Assembly: GCF_040954835.1 (NCBI RefSeq)
Contig: NC_090716.1
Location: 9,688,775-9,752,774 of the forward strand
DNA from: Lepisosteus oculatus
Lineage: Eukaryota > Chordata > Actinopteri > Semionotiformes > Lepisosteidae
Direction of reading: 5' to 3'
Length of the DNA: 64,000 nt
Below are positions 54,901 to 64,000 of the stretch, one piece after another (position 1 is the stretch's first letter; each line of letters starts with the position of its first letter). The notes under the pieces are model-generated. The model saw nothing but the letters and a program-made list of their open reading frames with translations, ran no database searches and had not been told where the DNA came from. A program made the position numbers and the translations under genes.

Positions 54901-56725
54901 ACAACATGGCGACTTGCGGTACTTTCTCAAATTTCGCGATTTTGTGCTTAATTAAAAATGTGTAAAATTGGTCATTTCTTGCATTTCTTTCGTTACCAAG
55001 GTTTAACAACCGGTCTGAGAAACGGACCGCAGTTCCCCTTTAAGAGTCTTCATTTTGTACCCGTTATATGTGGAAATGTGATAAAAGTAGCAGGGTTAAA
55101 AATTCTTTATGAATGTGGCCCTTAAAGTCTCCATGTCTCTGTTAATAACGGCTAGGTGCTGTGAAGAAAATGCAGCCTTTGTTGCCCCATGGCATTGTGC
55201 CCTGCCTGGTCCCCGTTCCAGTCTTCATAAACCCCTCAGCTCTCTGCCAGGTGGCGCCACACGAGCCTCCTCACAGCACCCAGACTGTCACTGCACAGAG
55301 AGCGATTGCTCCGAAGGTAATGGAGTACATCCGTCTGATGTTTGTCTGAATCTGCCAGGGGCTGTAGTAAAATGGATAACATGACATAGCAACATACAAA
55401 TTGCACCCGCTGAATGTAGGTGATTTGCGTTGGTAATGAAGCCTTTTCCCAGGACATGAGATCAGTAAATAGTCAGTCATCAGCTTCCATCAGCTGGACT
55501 GTTCTTATGAGACCTAGCTGACGTAAGAGGGCCTCGCACTGAGGCAGAAGACTTTAAACTGCTAGCCTTTCCCAAGATCAGTAAGTAATAGATGTTTAGT
55601 TCTTAAAAATCTTTGCAGAATTGTGTATTGTAATTTTTGTTTTTAAAATATCCCTAACTTATCTCGGAATATAATATCAGAATTGCACAAGAAGGTTTCA
55701 TTTTAAGAAACACATTTATAGAGAATATAAACTTCCCACAAAGCGCACTTGAGATTAGAGATGTATGGTTCATGGAAAATGCACAATTAAAAAAAAATAA
55801 TTTAATTATAAACTTTTGCAACATTAAGATCCCTTTCACTTTTGACCATTTCTATTGGAAACATGCTTCCTGATGGCAGCGTGTTTTCATAAACTATGCT
55901 GTTTAAGAAATACAACCCAAACACATGGCTGATTCTTTTGATATTCTGTCCTTGAGTTCTCTGCTTTCATAAAGTGATTGCTTTTTGAGCTTCAAAACAT
56001 CGTTTCTCTCTTTTCTCTAGATTTCTATCACCATAAGTGCCCACACTGCATTTAGTCCTCAAGTACCTGATATAAGCCAAGCATTACGGGAGCCCATCAT
56101 AACCAATAGCAGGAATAAATGCACCCAGCAGAGGCTTCATCAGAAACGGAAGCAAAAACTTCAGCCCTTAAAGGATCCAGGACTGCTTTCGCAGGACCAA
56201 CCTGGCTTCGCAAATGACTCGGGGTTAGACAGTGAGAATAACGTGTCTTTGGAACCTAAGGTGGACAGTGAAATATTCGCAACATCTCCTTTTAAAACAC
56301 CTAAAAAGAAAAACATGGAATGTTTGGCCACATCAACACCAGGCGCAGATCCTGCTCTGTTTTTGCGGAGTGTCCCACTGCCAGGAGGAGAGACACCAAC
56401 TAAATCTCTGGATAGCTTACTTGGTGACAGTTTCTTTAAGTCTCCCGGTGGTGAGAGTCTAGAGTATGAAAGCCTTGGGTTTACACCCCTCGCAGAAAAT
56501 GCTAGGTCCAGCCTTGAGGGTAATAACAGTGAGAAGGATCTGTCCGAGTTCGCTTTCCTTGGCTTGACTCCCATTAAAGCAACTATGGCTTCCGAGGAGC
56601 CAGGGCTGGACCACAAGAATGAGGGCCTGGCGCGAGTCTTTGCTGACTTCACTCTTCCAGACATCGACGAGGACACAGACCTGGCCACTATCAGCTGGGC
56701 AGCATTTACGTCGGATGGTAGCTAA
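51961..56725 (+). CDS. FOXM1-family forkhead factor, probable FOXM1 ohnolog, 446 aa
   Basis: Predicted nuclear forkhead transcription factor. Exons: 51961-51982, 52212-52324, 52689-52862, 53539-53667, 54233-54269, 55156-55316, 56021-56725 (TAA 56723-56725), all GT-AG and in frame. FOXM1 landmarks in order: DDSLTNINWLG (residues about 20-30; human NNSLSNIQWL), forkhead about 57-133, GAVKKMQPLLP at 159-169 (human GARRKMKPLLP), SPFKTPKK, and the C-terminal TLPDIDEDTDLATISWAAF (human SFPGLDEDPLGPDNINWSQF); human segments are recalled. The forkhead is roughly 60% identical to human FOXM1 by hand count, too low for a fish FOXM1 orthologue, and the gene sits before NRIP3 as FOXM1 sits near NRIP2. 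The start has an in-frame stop at 51898-51900. The protein is much shorter than human FOXM1 (about 750-800 aa). Confidence 0.85.
52434..52667 (+). repeat. Intronic direct repeat, copy 1
   Basis: From 'aataaaaataaagatgtctc' to 'ctaataggacctgttctct', ending about 20 bp before forkhead exon 3. Highly similar to 53794-54045, with a few substitutions and small indels. Confidence 0.9.
52689..53667 (+). CDS. Forkhead DNA-binding domain of the FOXM1-like gene
   Basis: Two exons, 52689-52862 and 53539-53667, are split exactly before the recognition helix (WK / NSIRH), as in FOXM1. Helices: SYSELIKLALNST, TLQQIYAWVEEHFPYY, NSIRHSLSIRDIFIRE; the wing is NGRSSFWTV. The usual RHNLS is RHSLS here, Ser codon at 53554-53556 (residue 109). 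The base-contacting Asn104 and His108 are kept. After SFWTV the sequence no longer resembles FOXM1 wing 2. Confidence 0.88.
53794..54045 (+). repeat. Intronic direct repeat, copy 2
   Basis: Second copy of 52434-52667, offset 1360 bp, in the intron after the forkhead. It ends in 'tgttccctcttgcag', an acceptor-like string, but no open exon in the gene's frame follows. Confidence 0.9.
54430..55043 (+). mobile_element. MITE of TTAA type, copy 2
   Basis: Flanked by TTAA at 54430-54433 and 55040-55043, with inverted ends GGGAACTGC and GCAGTTCCCCT. The internal 606 bp matches the SCUBE2-intron copy at 32743-33360. It has no coding capacity. It lies in the FOXM1-like intron just upstream of exon 55156. 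Confidence 0.8.
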
Positions 56726-57049
56726 TTCTGTGCTGCATCATTGGGTATAATTTAATTGTGAACAATGTCATGTGACAGGATTGCTGTAGTGTACAGTAAA
56801 TCCGGGCTTGAAAAGTCATTAAGCTGCTAAAACAGTATGTGAAGATAAAGTCTAGCAGGGATGTGTAATATACTGGTGAAGATTATTTTATGGAAATGTA
56901 TTTAGGCAAAACTGTAATTTATAGTTGTGGAAAGAACTGCCTTCTGTGATAAAGTCCATGGTGTCAGCTTTTTTTGGTTTGCATTTGTCTCGGTTCCAGG
57001 TCTTGAACACCTTATTCAAAATGGAAGGCTTTCATTATGTGATTTAAAA

Positions 57050-57055
57050 AATAAA
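57050..57055 (+). terminator. Poly(A) signal of the FOXM1-like gene
   Basis: AATAAA about 325 bp after the stop codon; the nearest canonical signal downstream. Confidence 0.5.
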
Positions 57056-57259
57056 CACTTTGAGAACATAATTTACAACTCATCTAGCTCACTTGATTAA
57101 TCCCAATATCCCATCCAGGTCTTCCTTAATATAAGCTTGTTCAAAAAACCCTTATTCAAGATCTCGTTTCTAAATTTCCTGTCTAATTAGGCTGTCTGTT
57201 AGAATACTAAATCTGTATATATGACTAATTTAGTTAGAATTGTCAGCTCCATATGTGTG

Positions 57260-58550
57260 ACTGTAATTACAGACCAACAGTTACTCCTATGACATGATTC
57301 TCTTTTGTCACCATGTTATGGAAGGATGCTGCTTCAGCGGTTTTCCAGTCAGTGTATGTTATCCATGTCTTGAGTGACATTGAAATGAGGTAGTTAATAA
57401 GAACCCTCATTTCCGTTAGTGCAATTGGTAGTATATCATCTGGCCCTGGAGATTTATCTGACATGTAGCTAGTAGCAGGGAAACTTCCGCCACTTCTGTG
57501 TTACTACAATTTTATACTCTTTCCTGGGCAGGAGGCAATTTTCTTCATCCTTTACAGTTCTTTTGTTGTTGCAGTGTTTTGGGGGGAAAACCTTTCCTTT
57601 TCATTGTGATATTCTTTCATTTCTCTGTTGGCTTTTCTAACATTTTTTTTAAACTTGTTTGCAACTTATTGTGCTGATTTGTAAATCATTCTATAAAGTG
57701 CTTTCTTTCTCATTTTTCTTGAATGACTAACTAATTGGGCCACTGCTTTCTAGACTTTGACTTCAGGGATTGACCTGTACATGTAAGCAGAATTTGCTCT
57801 CATTCAATGGTAGTGACTCGTATCTCATGTTACGTCTCAGTTTTGTAACAATCCTGTCTCACTTCCTTTATAACCCACTTTGTATACTACCTTTACAGTT
57901 TCAGAATATACTTCAAAGCATGTCATATTTTGATGTAATGGTTATATCACCTCTATTTTCCTCATAGTCTCCTGATTGTTCAAAAAGACCAGTATGTGCC
58001 TTGACAAACTAAGAAAGCTAGCAATGTGTCATTTCAATCTCATCTTCCAGTGTCCCTGATGGTTTTCCTCAGTCTTTGTTGGGGAAAATTAAAATCTTTC
58101 ATGAAAGCCAACTTTATCTTTTTATTTCATTATAATTGATTTTTGAATTTGGTTGTCATTAGCATCCTCCTAACATTATGCCTCTTGAACCCTCAAGTCT
58201 GATCCATGCAGACAATACCTCAGTCCTCTCTCTAAGACACCAAAGTTTTGCCATTGTTGTGTGATTCCTGTTAAATCATAATCGTGTTAATGTAGTAGCC
58301 TCTACTTCTTGCATTTTTGCTTGACATTAAGACAGAAGTATTTTGCCAGGTCTTTAGAAGTTTGGTTTTCCATTGGAACCTCTTTTTTTTTTACTTCCTG
58401 CACATCTTCCTTGCAGTTTGTCTGTGAATTTTTTCCATTCTAGTTTAAAGTTGTAGATTATTGTTCTAAGTTGACTGGTATCCTTGCGTGATGGAATCAA
58501 ATGGAGGATAAAAGAGAGCCCTTGACAAAGAACAACTTCCACTGGCTGAC
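57260..58550 (-). mobile_element. Decayed LINE fragment (CR1/L2-like)
   Basis: On the minus strand the frame 57267-57464 contains KSPGPDDILPIAL and DWKTA, matching the conserved RT start (KSPGPDGI... then DW) of CR1/L2/Rex-type LINEs. Further 5' on that strand, 58354-58542 has KKKRGSNGKP, like the pre-RT linker. The frames are broken by stops, so it is not active. Confidence 0.55.
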
Positions 58551-58789
58551 GAAAAAAACTGAAGTCTTCTTCAAACCTGCTATGGGTTCACTTTGCAAGG
58601 TGCAGAGAGAGCCTGAAATCACCCCTGCATTCAGCAGCTTCTCCATCATTCACTTTTTCAAGCAGCAACTGGAGTTTTTAAAGGAACCATTTGGCTGTAC
58701 AAGGTCTACAATGATGGTCCACATGCTATACATTGAAAATAATAAGTCTGGAGACGTTCTGTGTTGGGTGTTGTAGCATTATTTTTTCA

Positions 58790-58895
58790 CACCCGAAGAA
58801 GGCTCAATAGCTGAACGGTTATGATATTTCAAGCTTTCCTGCTTTTCTAGAGGTTTCACAACCTCTACTTGTTCTGTACCAGAGAAGCCTTCAGT
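58790..58895 (+). repeat. Possible Penelope-like element end
   Basis: 'acccgaagaaggctcaatag', then 'ctgaacggtt', then 'cctctacttgttctgtacca'. It resembles the GAAGAAGGC...GAAACG signature near ends of fish Penelope-like elements, but the GAAACG box is degenerate. Confidence 0.3.
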
Positions 58896-59306
58896 GAGAG
58901 AAGAATACTGACTTTTCACTTCGGATTTAACCTGAAGTTAATATTTTCGTGGAAAAGATGGGTGTGTGGGTTAATTTCTAAACTATTCCCTCAGTATTAC
59001 TTGTCTTATCTGAAATGATTGAACCTAACGTGCCGGTGACTGTTAATACCGCCGTATGAAGATATTTCCTTCAGATGAGTGTTAGACAAGTGTTCTTGTC
59101 TGTAAACGAACAACAGGTCGTTAAACAAACGACTTAGATTTATTTTTTCTCTAAAGACAGCCTCCTCCGTATTCGTACGGATTCTCTTGGTGGTAATCTC
59201 TCTCTGAACGGTGCCCCGAGTCCTGTCATTGCTGAATGTCACAGTCGGCGCTCGGCTCTGCGGTCACCAAACAGGCGGCGTCCGACGCGTCACCGCGCTT
59301 CACCTG

Positions 59307-59314
59307 TATATAAA
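59307..59314 (+). promoter_or_regulatory. NRIP3: NRIP3 TATA box
   Basis: TATATAAA about 70 bp before the NRIP3 ATG, in a CpG-rich 120-bp stretch. An E-box CACCTG sits directly upstream at 59301-59306. Position and spacing fit a start site near 59340. Confidence 0.7.
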
Positions 59315-59384
59315 GCCGCAGACCGTGCTCTGCCACCTTCTGGCTCTTTTAAACGGAGCCTAAAGAAGTTGCCTTTCGCCGGAG

Positions 59385-62300
59385 ATGTTTTATTCTGGTG
59401 TGCTGACCGACGGCAGCAGGAAGGAGATGGAGATCAGAGAGGCTGCTGCGCTGAGGCAGCAGCGGAGGATGAAGCAGGCGGTCCAGTTCCTACACAAGGA
59501 CTCCGCGGACCTGCTCCCGTTAGACGGCCTGAAGAAATTAGGCACCTCAAAAGAAATGGTAAGAGTTTTCCTTCGTGTTTAAAACGTGTTAATTGACTAT
59601 CTTTTTTATATGCCCATCTTAAAATGTGTCGTTATTGAATGTGTTTACGTACTGTATTCAGAACATGTTTATTGTCTTGGAAGTTAATGATTCGGATAAT
59701 AATATAGTGTTATAGCTACGAGTATTGACATTTCGTTTAGAGGGACATTCCAAAGACATATAAGCTTTTCTAAAAGTTTTAATATAGCCACATTTCCTGT
59801 TTTCAGTTAAAATGCGATGCTTTGTTGTTGGGAAGACGATGTTGTCTCCCTAAAACTTAATAGGTTTGATGGCACATAATATTATCCCTACTAATAATAA
59901 CGGTAACAGACTAGGCTTATGGTCGAGCGACAGCTTTTATTTTTTATGCTGCTCCATCGTTAAGGAGAATCTGTTTGTGAAGGCCTCTTCAGGGAAAATG
60001 AACTTGAACAGACTGCTGATGAACCCGGTTGTCTAATAAGCTATTAAAATAACCATTTGAAATAATAATTTGCCGGTGTCTAAAAGGACCCTGTACTACC
60101 ATATATAGCCTTTTCAACCTTTGCTACGAATTGTAAATTAACTAACCACTACGTTAAGGTAGATTGACGTAAAATATTAAAACATATTGTTTTGGTTGTG
60201 GTTGATCACATATACACAGATGATCAAATAGCTGTCGCAACAAGGTTTTATGCTATACAGTATATAGACTGCTTTTCTTAAAGTAGTGTTTACTAGCAGC
60301 TGTCAGAGAGCCACCTATACAAGTTGCATTATGAACTATACAGTATTTACATTATGAATTATGATGTTTGTATTTATGTTATATGCTGTTTATTATACAA
60401 TTTCAATCCTAGTTGTTCTGCAGTTTCATAGTGAATTTATAGAAAATATTAACAAATAAGTTGTTATGTAGCTACTTAACCCCACTTTTGTATTTCCAAC
60501 TATGCTTAAAAATTCTCAGTTGAGATCTTCCAAGCCAGTTAGTTTTACTGGTGCCCTTGTATTGGTCTGATATGGAAAGGATCATTTTAATATCTGTACA
60601 AATCGATGCTTAATTCAGGAGGCCTTTGACTGAAATTGTGTTCTGTGGCAAAACAAAACACAGAGTGTAAATGTCTGGAACTTCTGGAGGTGACTCTGCT
60701 GAGAGGTTTTATAATATTACAGACAAACTAGTGACTTGCTAGAATCTAGCCCTCTTTTGGGTAGCTGTATACTACTTGATTCCCCTATCTAATACTAGTG
60801 AGCAAGATATAAATCCTTCGCAGAACAAGAGATAATATGTGTTTTGGGAAAGTTCTTCCTTGCCCGTGCTAGATTCCTCGTTATGGATGCTAGTGTCTTG
60901 TGTATAATTAATTTGGATGTCACTGCTGTGGAGCCAGCGAGGACAGATCCTCCAGGGTTCCACAGGTACGCAGGTGCCACACATCCCACAATGACCTACA
61001 TGCTGCAGCAGAGGTTCTCTGGCAGTGTATGGGGGATCTGGCTGGGCTGTCTCCCGAGAGGAAGGATTGTGATTCACTCAATGAGGCAGGGGCATGATGT
61101 AAGTGCTGCTCAACATTGCAAGTGGCAGACATCGGGCACATAAATGTGGGAGAGTCTAAAGCCTCCTCTGATTAGCCTGAGGTGAACCCGAAATTGCTGA
61201 CCAAAAAAAGTGAAAGATTTATTTACTAATCCTTGCCTTTCTGCTCAATCCTCCATAACATTTCCTTAAACTATCCATTCTTCATTAGAAAGTCGTTTAC
61301 TCCATGTAAATGTGGAGGCAACCCGGAGATGATTCCTGGTGCACGTCAGGGTTACACACTGGACAGGTGTGCATGCAGAGACAAAAAGACAACAGTTAAT
61401 TAGCATGTCTTTGGAAGGAAGAAGTCAGAGCACGCATAGATGAAAAAAATCCAAGATCCAGTCAGGAATCAAACCTGGGACACAAGAGCTCACTGCATCG
61501 ACACCATGCTGCTCTCCTTGCAACAACTTTTTCCAGATTTGTTTGTTGCAGGTGTTTCACCAAGGGGTTATGATGCAGATCACTGCAGGACATTTTTTAG
61601 TGCTTTCTGGGAGAGCAGCAGATGTGGCTTTTTAAAGGAAGAGAACACTTAAGCCCAAAGTTAACAGTTAGGGCCCAGTATTTTCTTTGTTGGCAGTTTG
61701 GTTTAAGCCGCCAAGCAGAGCAAGCTGTTCATACCCTGAGTTCTTGCATATTCCTGCTTGGCTTCTGAAAGGCAAACATTGTAGCTGTGCAATTTCAAGA
61801 TGAAGGGTGTTGTTGTTTTCATCAACGGCAAAGAAAGCTCTGTTATGCATTTAAGCACTTTTCTTGTGATGGGTATGTTTAATTCAGAACGAGCAACACA
61901 AGCACAGATAAGGGGCATCTGGGTGTCTCAAGACATAAAACCGTGCACACAGATCACAGATCTGAATCTTAATCTGGGTGATCACAGGGTGATATCACCA
62001 GTCTAGCTAGTGATAAGATTCCCAGCTGGCTGAGCTCTTCCAGTGTTGGGTAGGTTTGAAAGTGGCCAGGAATGCCTCAGCTTCCTATCTGACAGTGATG
62101 CTTTCAGCTTGTCTGGTGCATGTGAACTTGCTGTGTTAAAGGGAGAGTTGCATCTGTCCTCCCTCTGATGCCTGTGCCCTGCTGATGTCACTGTGCTCAA
62201 GGAGGGAGAGTTAGATGATGGCTTGGCAGCGCATGTTTCACATTGACATGGATTCTGCCTTCCTCTCTCCTGGGCTAATATGAGAGGTATAGTTTCAGTG

Positions 62301-63955
62301 ACCTGACTTGCTTTAAAAAAATAAAAAACAGAATTGAAAAAGAGGATATTAAAATGTTCAGTAAGAATGTCTGCAAATGAAAAAACAACAATCAATCAAC
62401 ACAATATACAGTACAGTAACTATACAAAGATATGCCTGTGCCCTGCTGATGTCACTGTGCTCAAGGAGGGAGAGTTAGATGATGGCTTGGCAGCGCATGT
62501 TTCACATTGACATGGATTCTGCCTTCCTCTCTCCTGGGCTAATATGAGAGGTATAGTTTCAGTGACCTGACTTGCTTTAAAAAAATAAAAAACAGAATTG
62601 AAAAAGAGGATATTAAAATGTTCAGTAAGAATGTCTGCAAATGAAAAAACAACAATCAATCAACACAATATACAGTACAGTAACTATACAAAGATATATA
62701 CAGTTAATACTCTTACATAAGTTTACCAGAATTTTGCACATTACTCTGTTATACCTCAAATAAAGTGCATATGAAGGTAAGTGAGCCTTGTTAATTTGGG
62801 TGTTATATCCAACTGCTTTCATTATGTTTGTGATTGGTTAATTTTGATGACAGCATCTCTGTGTAGAGACAAAGCAAAGAATTGCTAGTATTAAAGGCAG
62901 TTATTCATTTTTACAGCAGCCACACAACATCCTTCAGAGACGACTACTGGAAACAAACCTGTCGAGATTTCGAATGAACAACCGTGGAACAAGGCTCCCA
63001 AACAATGCAATACATGCACAGAGCAATGGTTTTCATCACAGCAAACCAGAGGGCATAACAGTACCAGAGGAAGAGGACCTCATATTTGTGTGTTGCAAGG
63101 TAACAACACATTTTAAGAACTCAGTCAGAGTAGATATAAGCAGTGTTGACTGCTAAACAAGGTAATACAGCAGCATTGTTGTATTTTTTCAGAAGCCTAT
63201 CTTAAAAAGATTGGGAAACTTGTAGAGAAGGTAAACAAGCAATATGAAATAAAACCTTGTAATTTATTTGGGTAATTTTTTTAATCTTAAGTGCAGCACC
63301 TCCGTATTTGAAGATTCATGGTACACGTGGTGTCCTGTACCTCCTGTTTGTTTTGAAAGTGTAAGCAAGTGACTCTAAAGCTTTATGTTTACCTATATCA
63401 TATTTTTCCCTTAATATTGCTTTTATCTGACCTTTTATTCAAAGTATGCAGGGGTTCTTGGGTTGTTTTTATGGTGTCCAACAAATGCTGGCTGCTCTAA
63501 TCGGACATTCTGTGTAACCCACGGTAAAGTTTGAATGAATACATTCCAGTCAACCTTGGGACATTAGGATATCCTACTTTTCCTGTGACCTTCAGAGATT
63601 CTGAGTGAGGATTATTACACCAGCTGTCTTGGGCATTTACTGGCAAATATGAAAAAAGACCAGGCGTTTGTTGCTGCTAAAGGTGAAAATGCTGGTATCT
63701 CTGTTTTTATTAGCTAATGTGAAAAATAATAATGTAGTGGTAGTGCAGTTTCTGCTATTTAATGCAGCTTTAATGTAATTTTAATAGTCCCGTTCTGCTG
63801 ATTTATGGTTTCATTAAATCAATAGAGAAATGTTCTCTATTTAACTAATCTCATTTCCCCTGCTCCCAACAGTGCTCTGGGAGGGAGATTAAGGTCCTGA
63901 TTGACACTGGCTGCAAGTATAACTTCATTTCCACTGCGTGTCTGGACAGACTCGG
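59385..63955 (+). CDS. NRIP3: NRIP3, 5' part (first three exons, partial)
   Basis: Nuclear receptor-interacting protein 3, a small protein with a retropepsin-like domain and poorly known function. Exons: 59385-59558, 62917-63099 and 63873-63955, all GT-AG; about 146 codons of roughly 240 (human length recalled), with the rest beyond the window. MFYSGVLTDGSRKEMEIREA, LRQQRRMKQAVQFLHKDSAD and MQPHNILQRRLLETNLSRFR match human NRIP3 closely (recalled). Exon 3 carries VLIDTGCKYNFIS, containing the aspartyl-protease D-T-G triad; this is the host-gene domain, not a retrovirus. The middle of exon 2 is poorly conserved. The gene is TATA-driven. Confidence 0.93.
61255..61525 (-). repeat. SINE-like element, minus strand
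   Basis: Reverse copy: 'ggttacacactggacaggtg', 'ttagcatgtctttggaagga' and 'gtcaggaatcaaacctggga' (reversed B box), then 'caccatgctgct'. Same family as 50143-50400. Confidence 0.7.
62168..62695 (+). repeat. 264-bp tandem duplication, two apparently identical copies
   Basis: Copy 1 is 62168-62431 and copy 2 is 62432-62695. I see no difference by eye. The minus-strand open frames across each copy share the same start, which fits exact identity. The event is either recent or an assembly duplication. Confidence 0.93.
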
Positions 63956-64000
63956 GTATGCATCGCAAACAATTGGATAAGAAAAAAATCATCACCAATT

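Larger units (their letters stand above)
56726..59300. other. FOXM1-like 3' UTR and intergenic region to NRIP3
   Basis: A poly(A) signal AATAAA at 57050-57055 probably ends the FOXM1-like transcript. A LINE fragment on the minus strand (57260-58550) and a possible Penelope-like end (about 58790-58895) follow. No other gene is seen. Confidence 0.55.
59559..62916. other. NRIP3: NRIP3 intron 1
   Basis: AT-rich, 3.36 kb. It contains a minus-strand SINE at 61255-61525 and a 264-bp tandem duplication at 62168-62695. No internal gene is supported. Confidence 0.6.

Noticed and set aside
58790-58895. Hammerhead ribozyme of a Penelope-like element
   Set aside because: The CUGANGA and GAAA cores are not intact, so only a weak repeat call is made.
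62003-62659. Two open frames with the same start (MIVVFSFADILTEHFNILFF)
   Set aside because: They result from the 264-bp tandem duplication in the NRIP3 intron; no homology and no splice support.
63873-63955. D-T-G motif as evidence of an endogenous retrovirus
   Set aside because: It lies in a spliced exon matching the host gene NRIP3, whose family carries a retropepsin-like domain.

Overview
This window is nuclear DNA from a vertebrate, most likely a ray-finned fish. It carries intron-split genes with GT-AG splice sites, CpG-rich promoters, and SINE-like repeats of the kinds common in fish. I cannot fix the species. The retained ancestral gene order and compact introns would fit a non-teleost such as gar or bowfin, but that is inference.

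Five genes lie head to tail on the + strand. (1) 1-8362: the last nine exons of DENND5A (end of RUN1, PLAT, RUN2), then a long 3' flank. (2) 14301-16556: a complete five-exon SINHCAF/FAM60A-family gene (217 aa), behind a CpG-rich promoter zone at about 12.0-13.7 kb. (3) 23542-47366: a complete 23-exon SCUBE2 (1021 aa: signal peptide, nine EGF modules, spacer, three cysteine-rich repeats, CUB). (4) 51961-56725: a seven-exon FOXM1-family forkhead gene (446 aa) that is divergent and short. (5) 59385 to beyond the end: the first three exons of NRIP3, with a TATA box.

The main result comes from gene order. From memory, human 11p15.4 carries DENND5A-SCUBE2-NRIP3 with no SINHCAF or FOXM1 gene between them. 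Human 12p carries the sister pairs DENND5B-SINHCAF and FOXM1-NRIP2. The two extra genes here therefore look like 2R whole-genome-duplication sister copies (ohnologs) of SINHCAF and FOXM1, kept in this fish and missing from the human block. The FOXM1-like protein keeps the family landmarks: an N-proximal NSL-type motif, the forkhead, a GA..KM.PLLP block and an acidic C-terminal activation end. In the model it lacks most of the FOXM1 N-terminal autoinhibitory region, and it has Ser in place of a near-invariant Asn in the recognition helix.

The genes do not form one pathway. DENND5A acts in Rab/Golgi traffic, SCUBE2 in release of lipid-modified Hedgehog, the SINHCAF relative in SIN3-HDAC repression, the FOXM1 relative probably in cell-cycle transcription, and NRIP3 is poorly characterised. 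The remaining sequence is intron and intergenic DNA. It contains old SINEs, a LINE fragment, two kinds of MITE, a 10-bp minisatellite, an apparently exact 264-bp tandem duplication, and candidate ZNF143, CRE, CTCF and TATA sites. I saw no tRNA, rRNA, CRISPR or prokaryotic feature.
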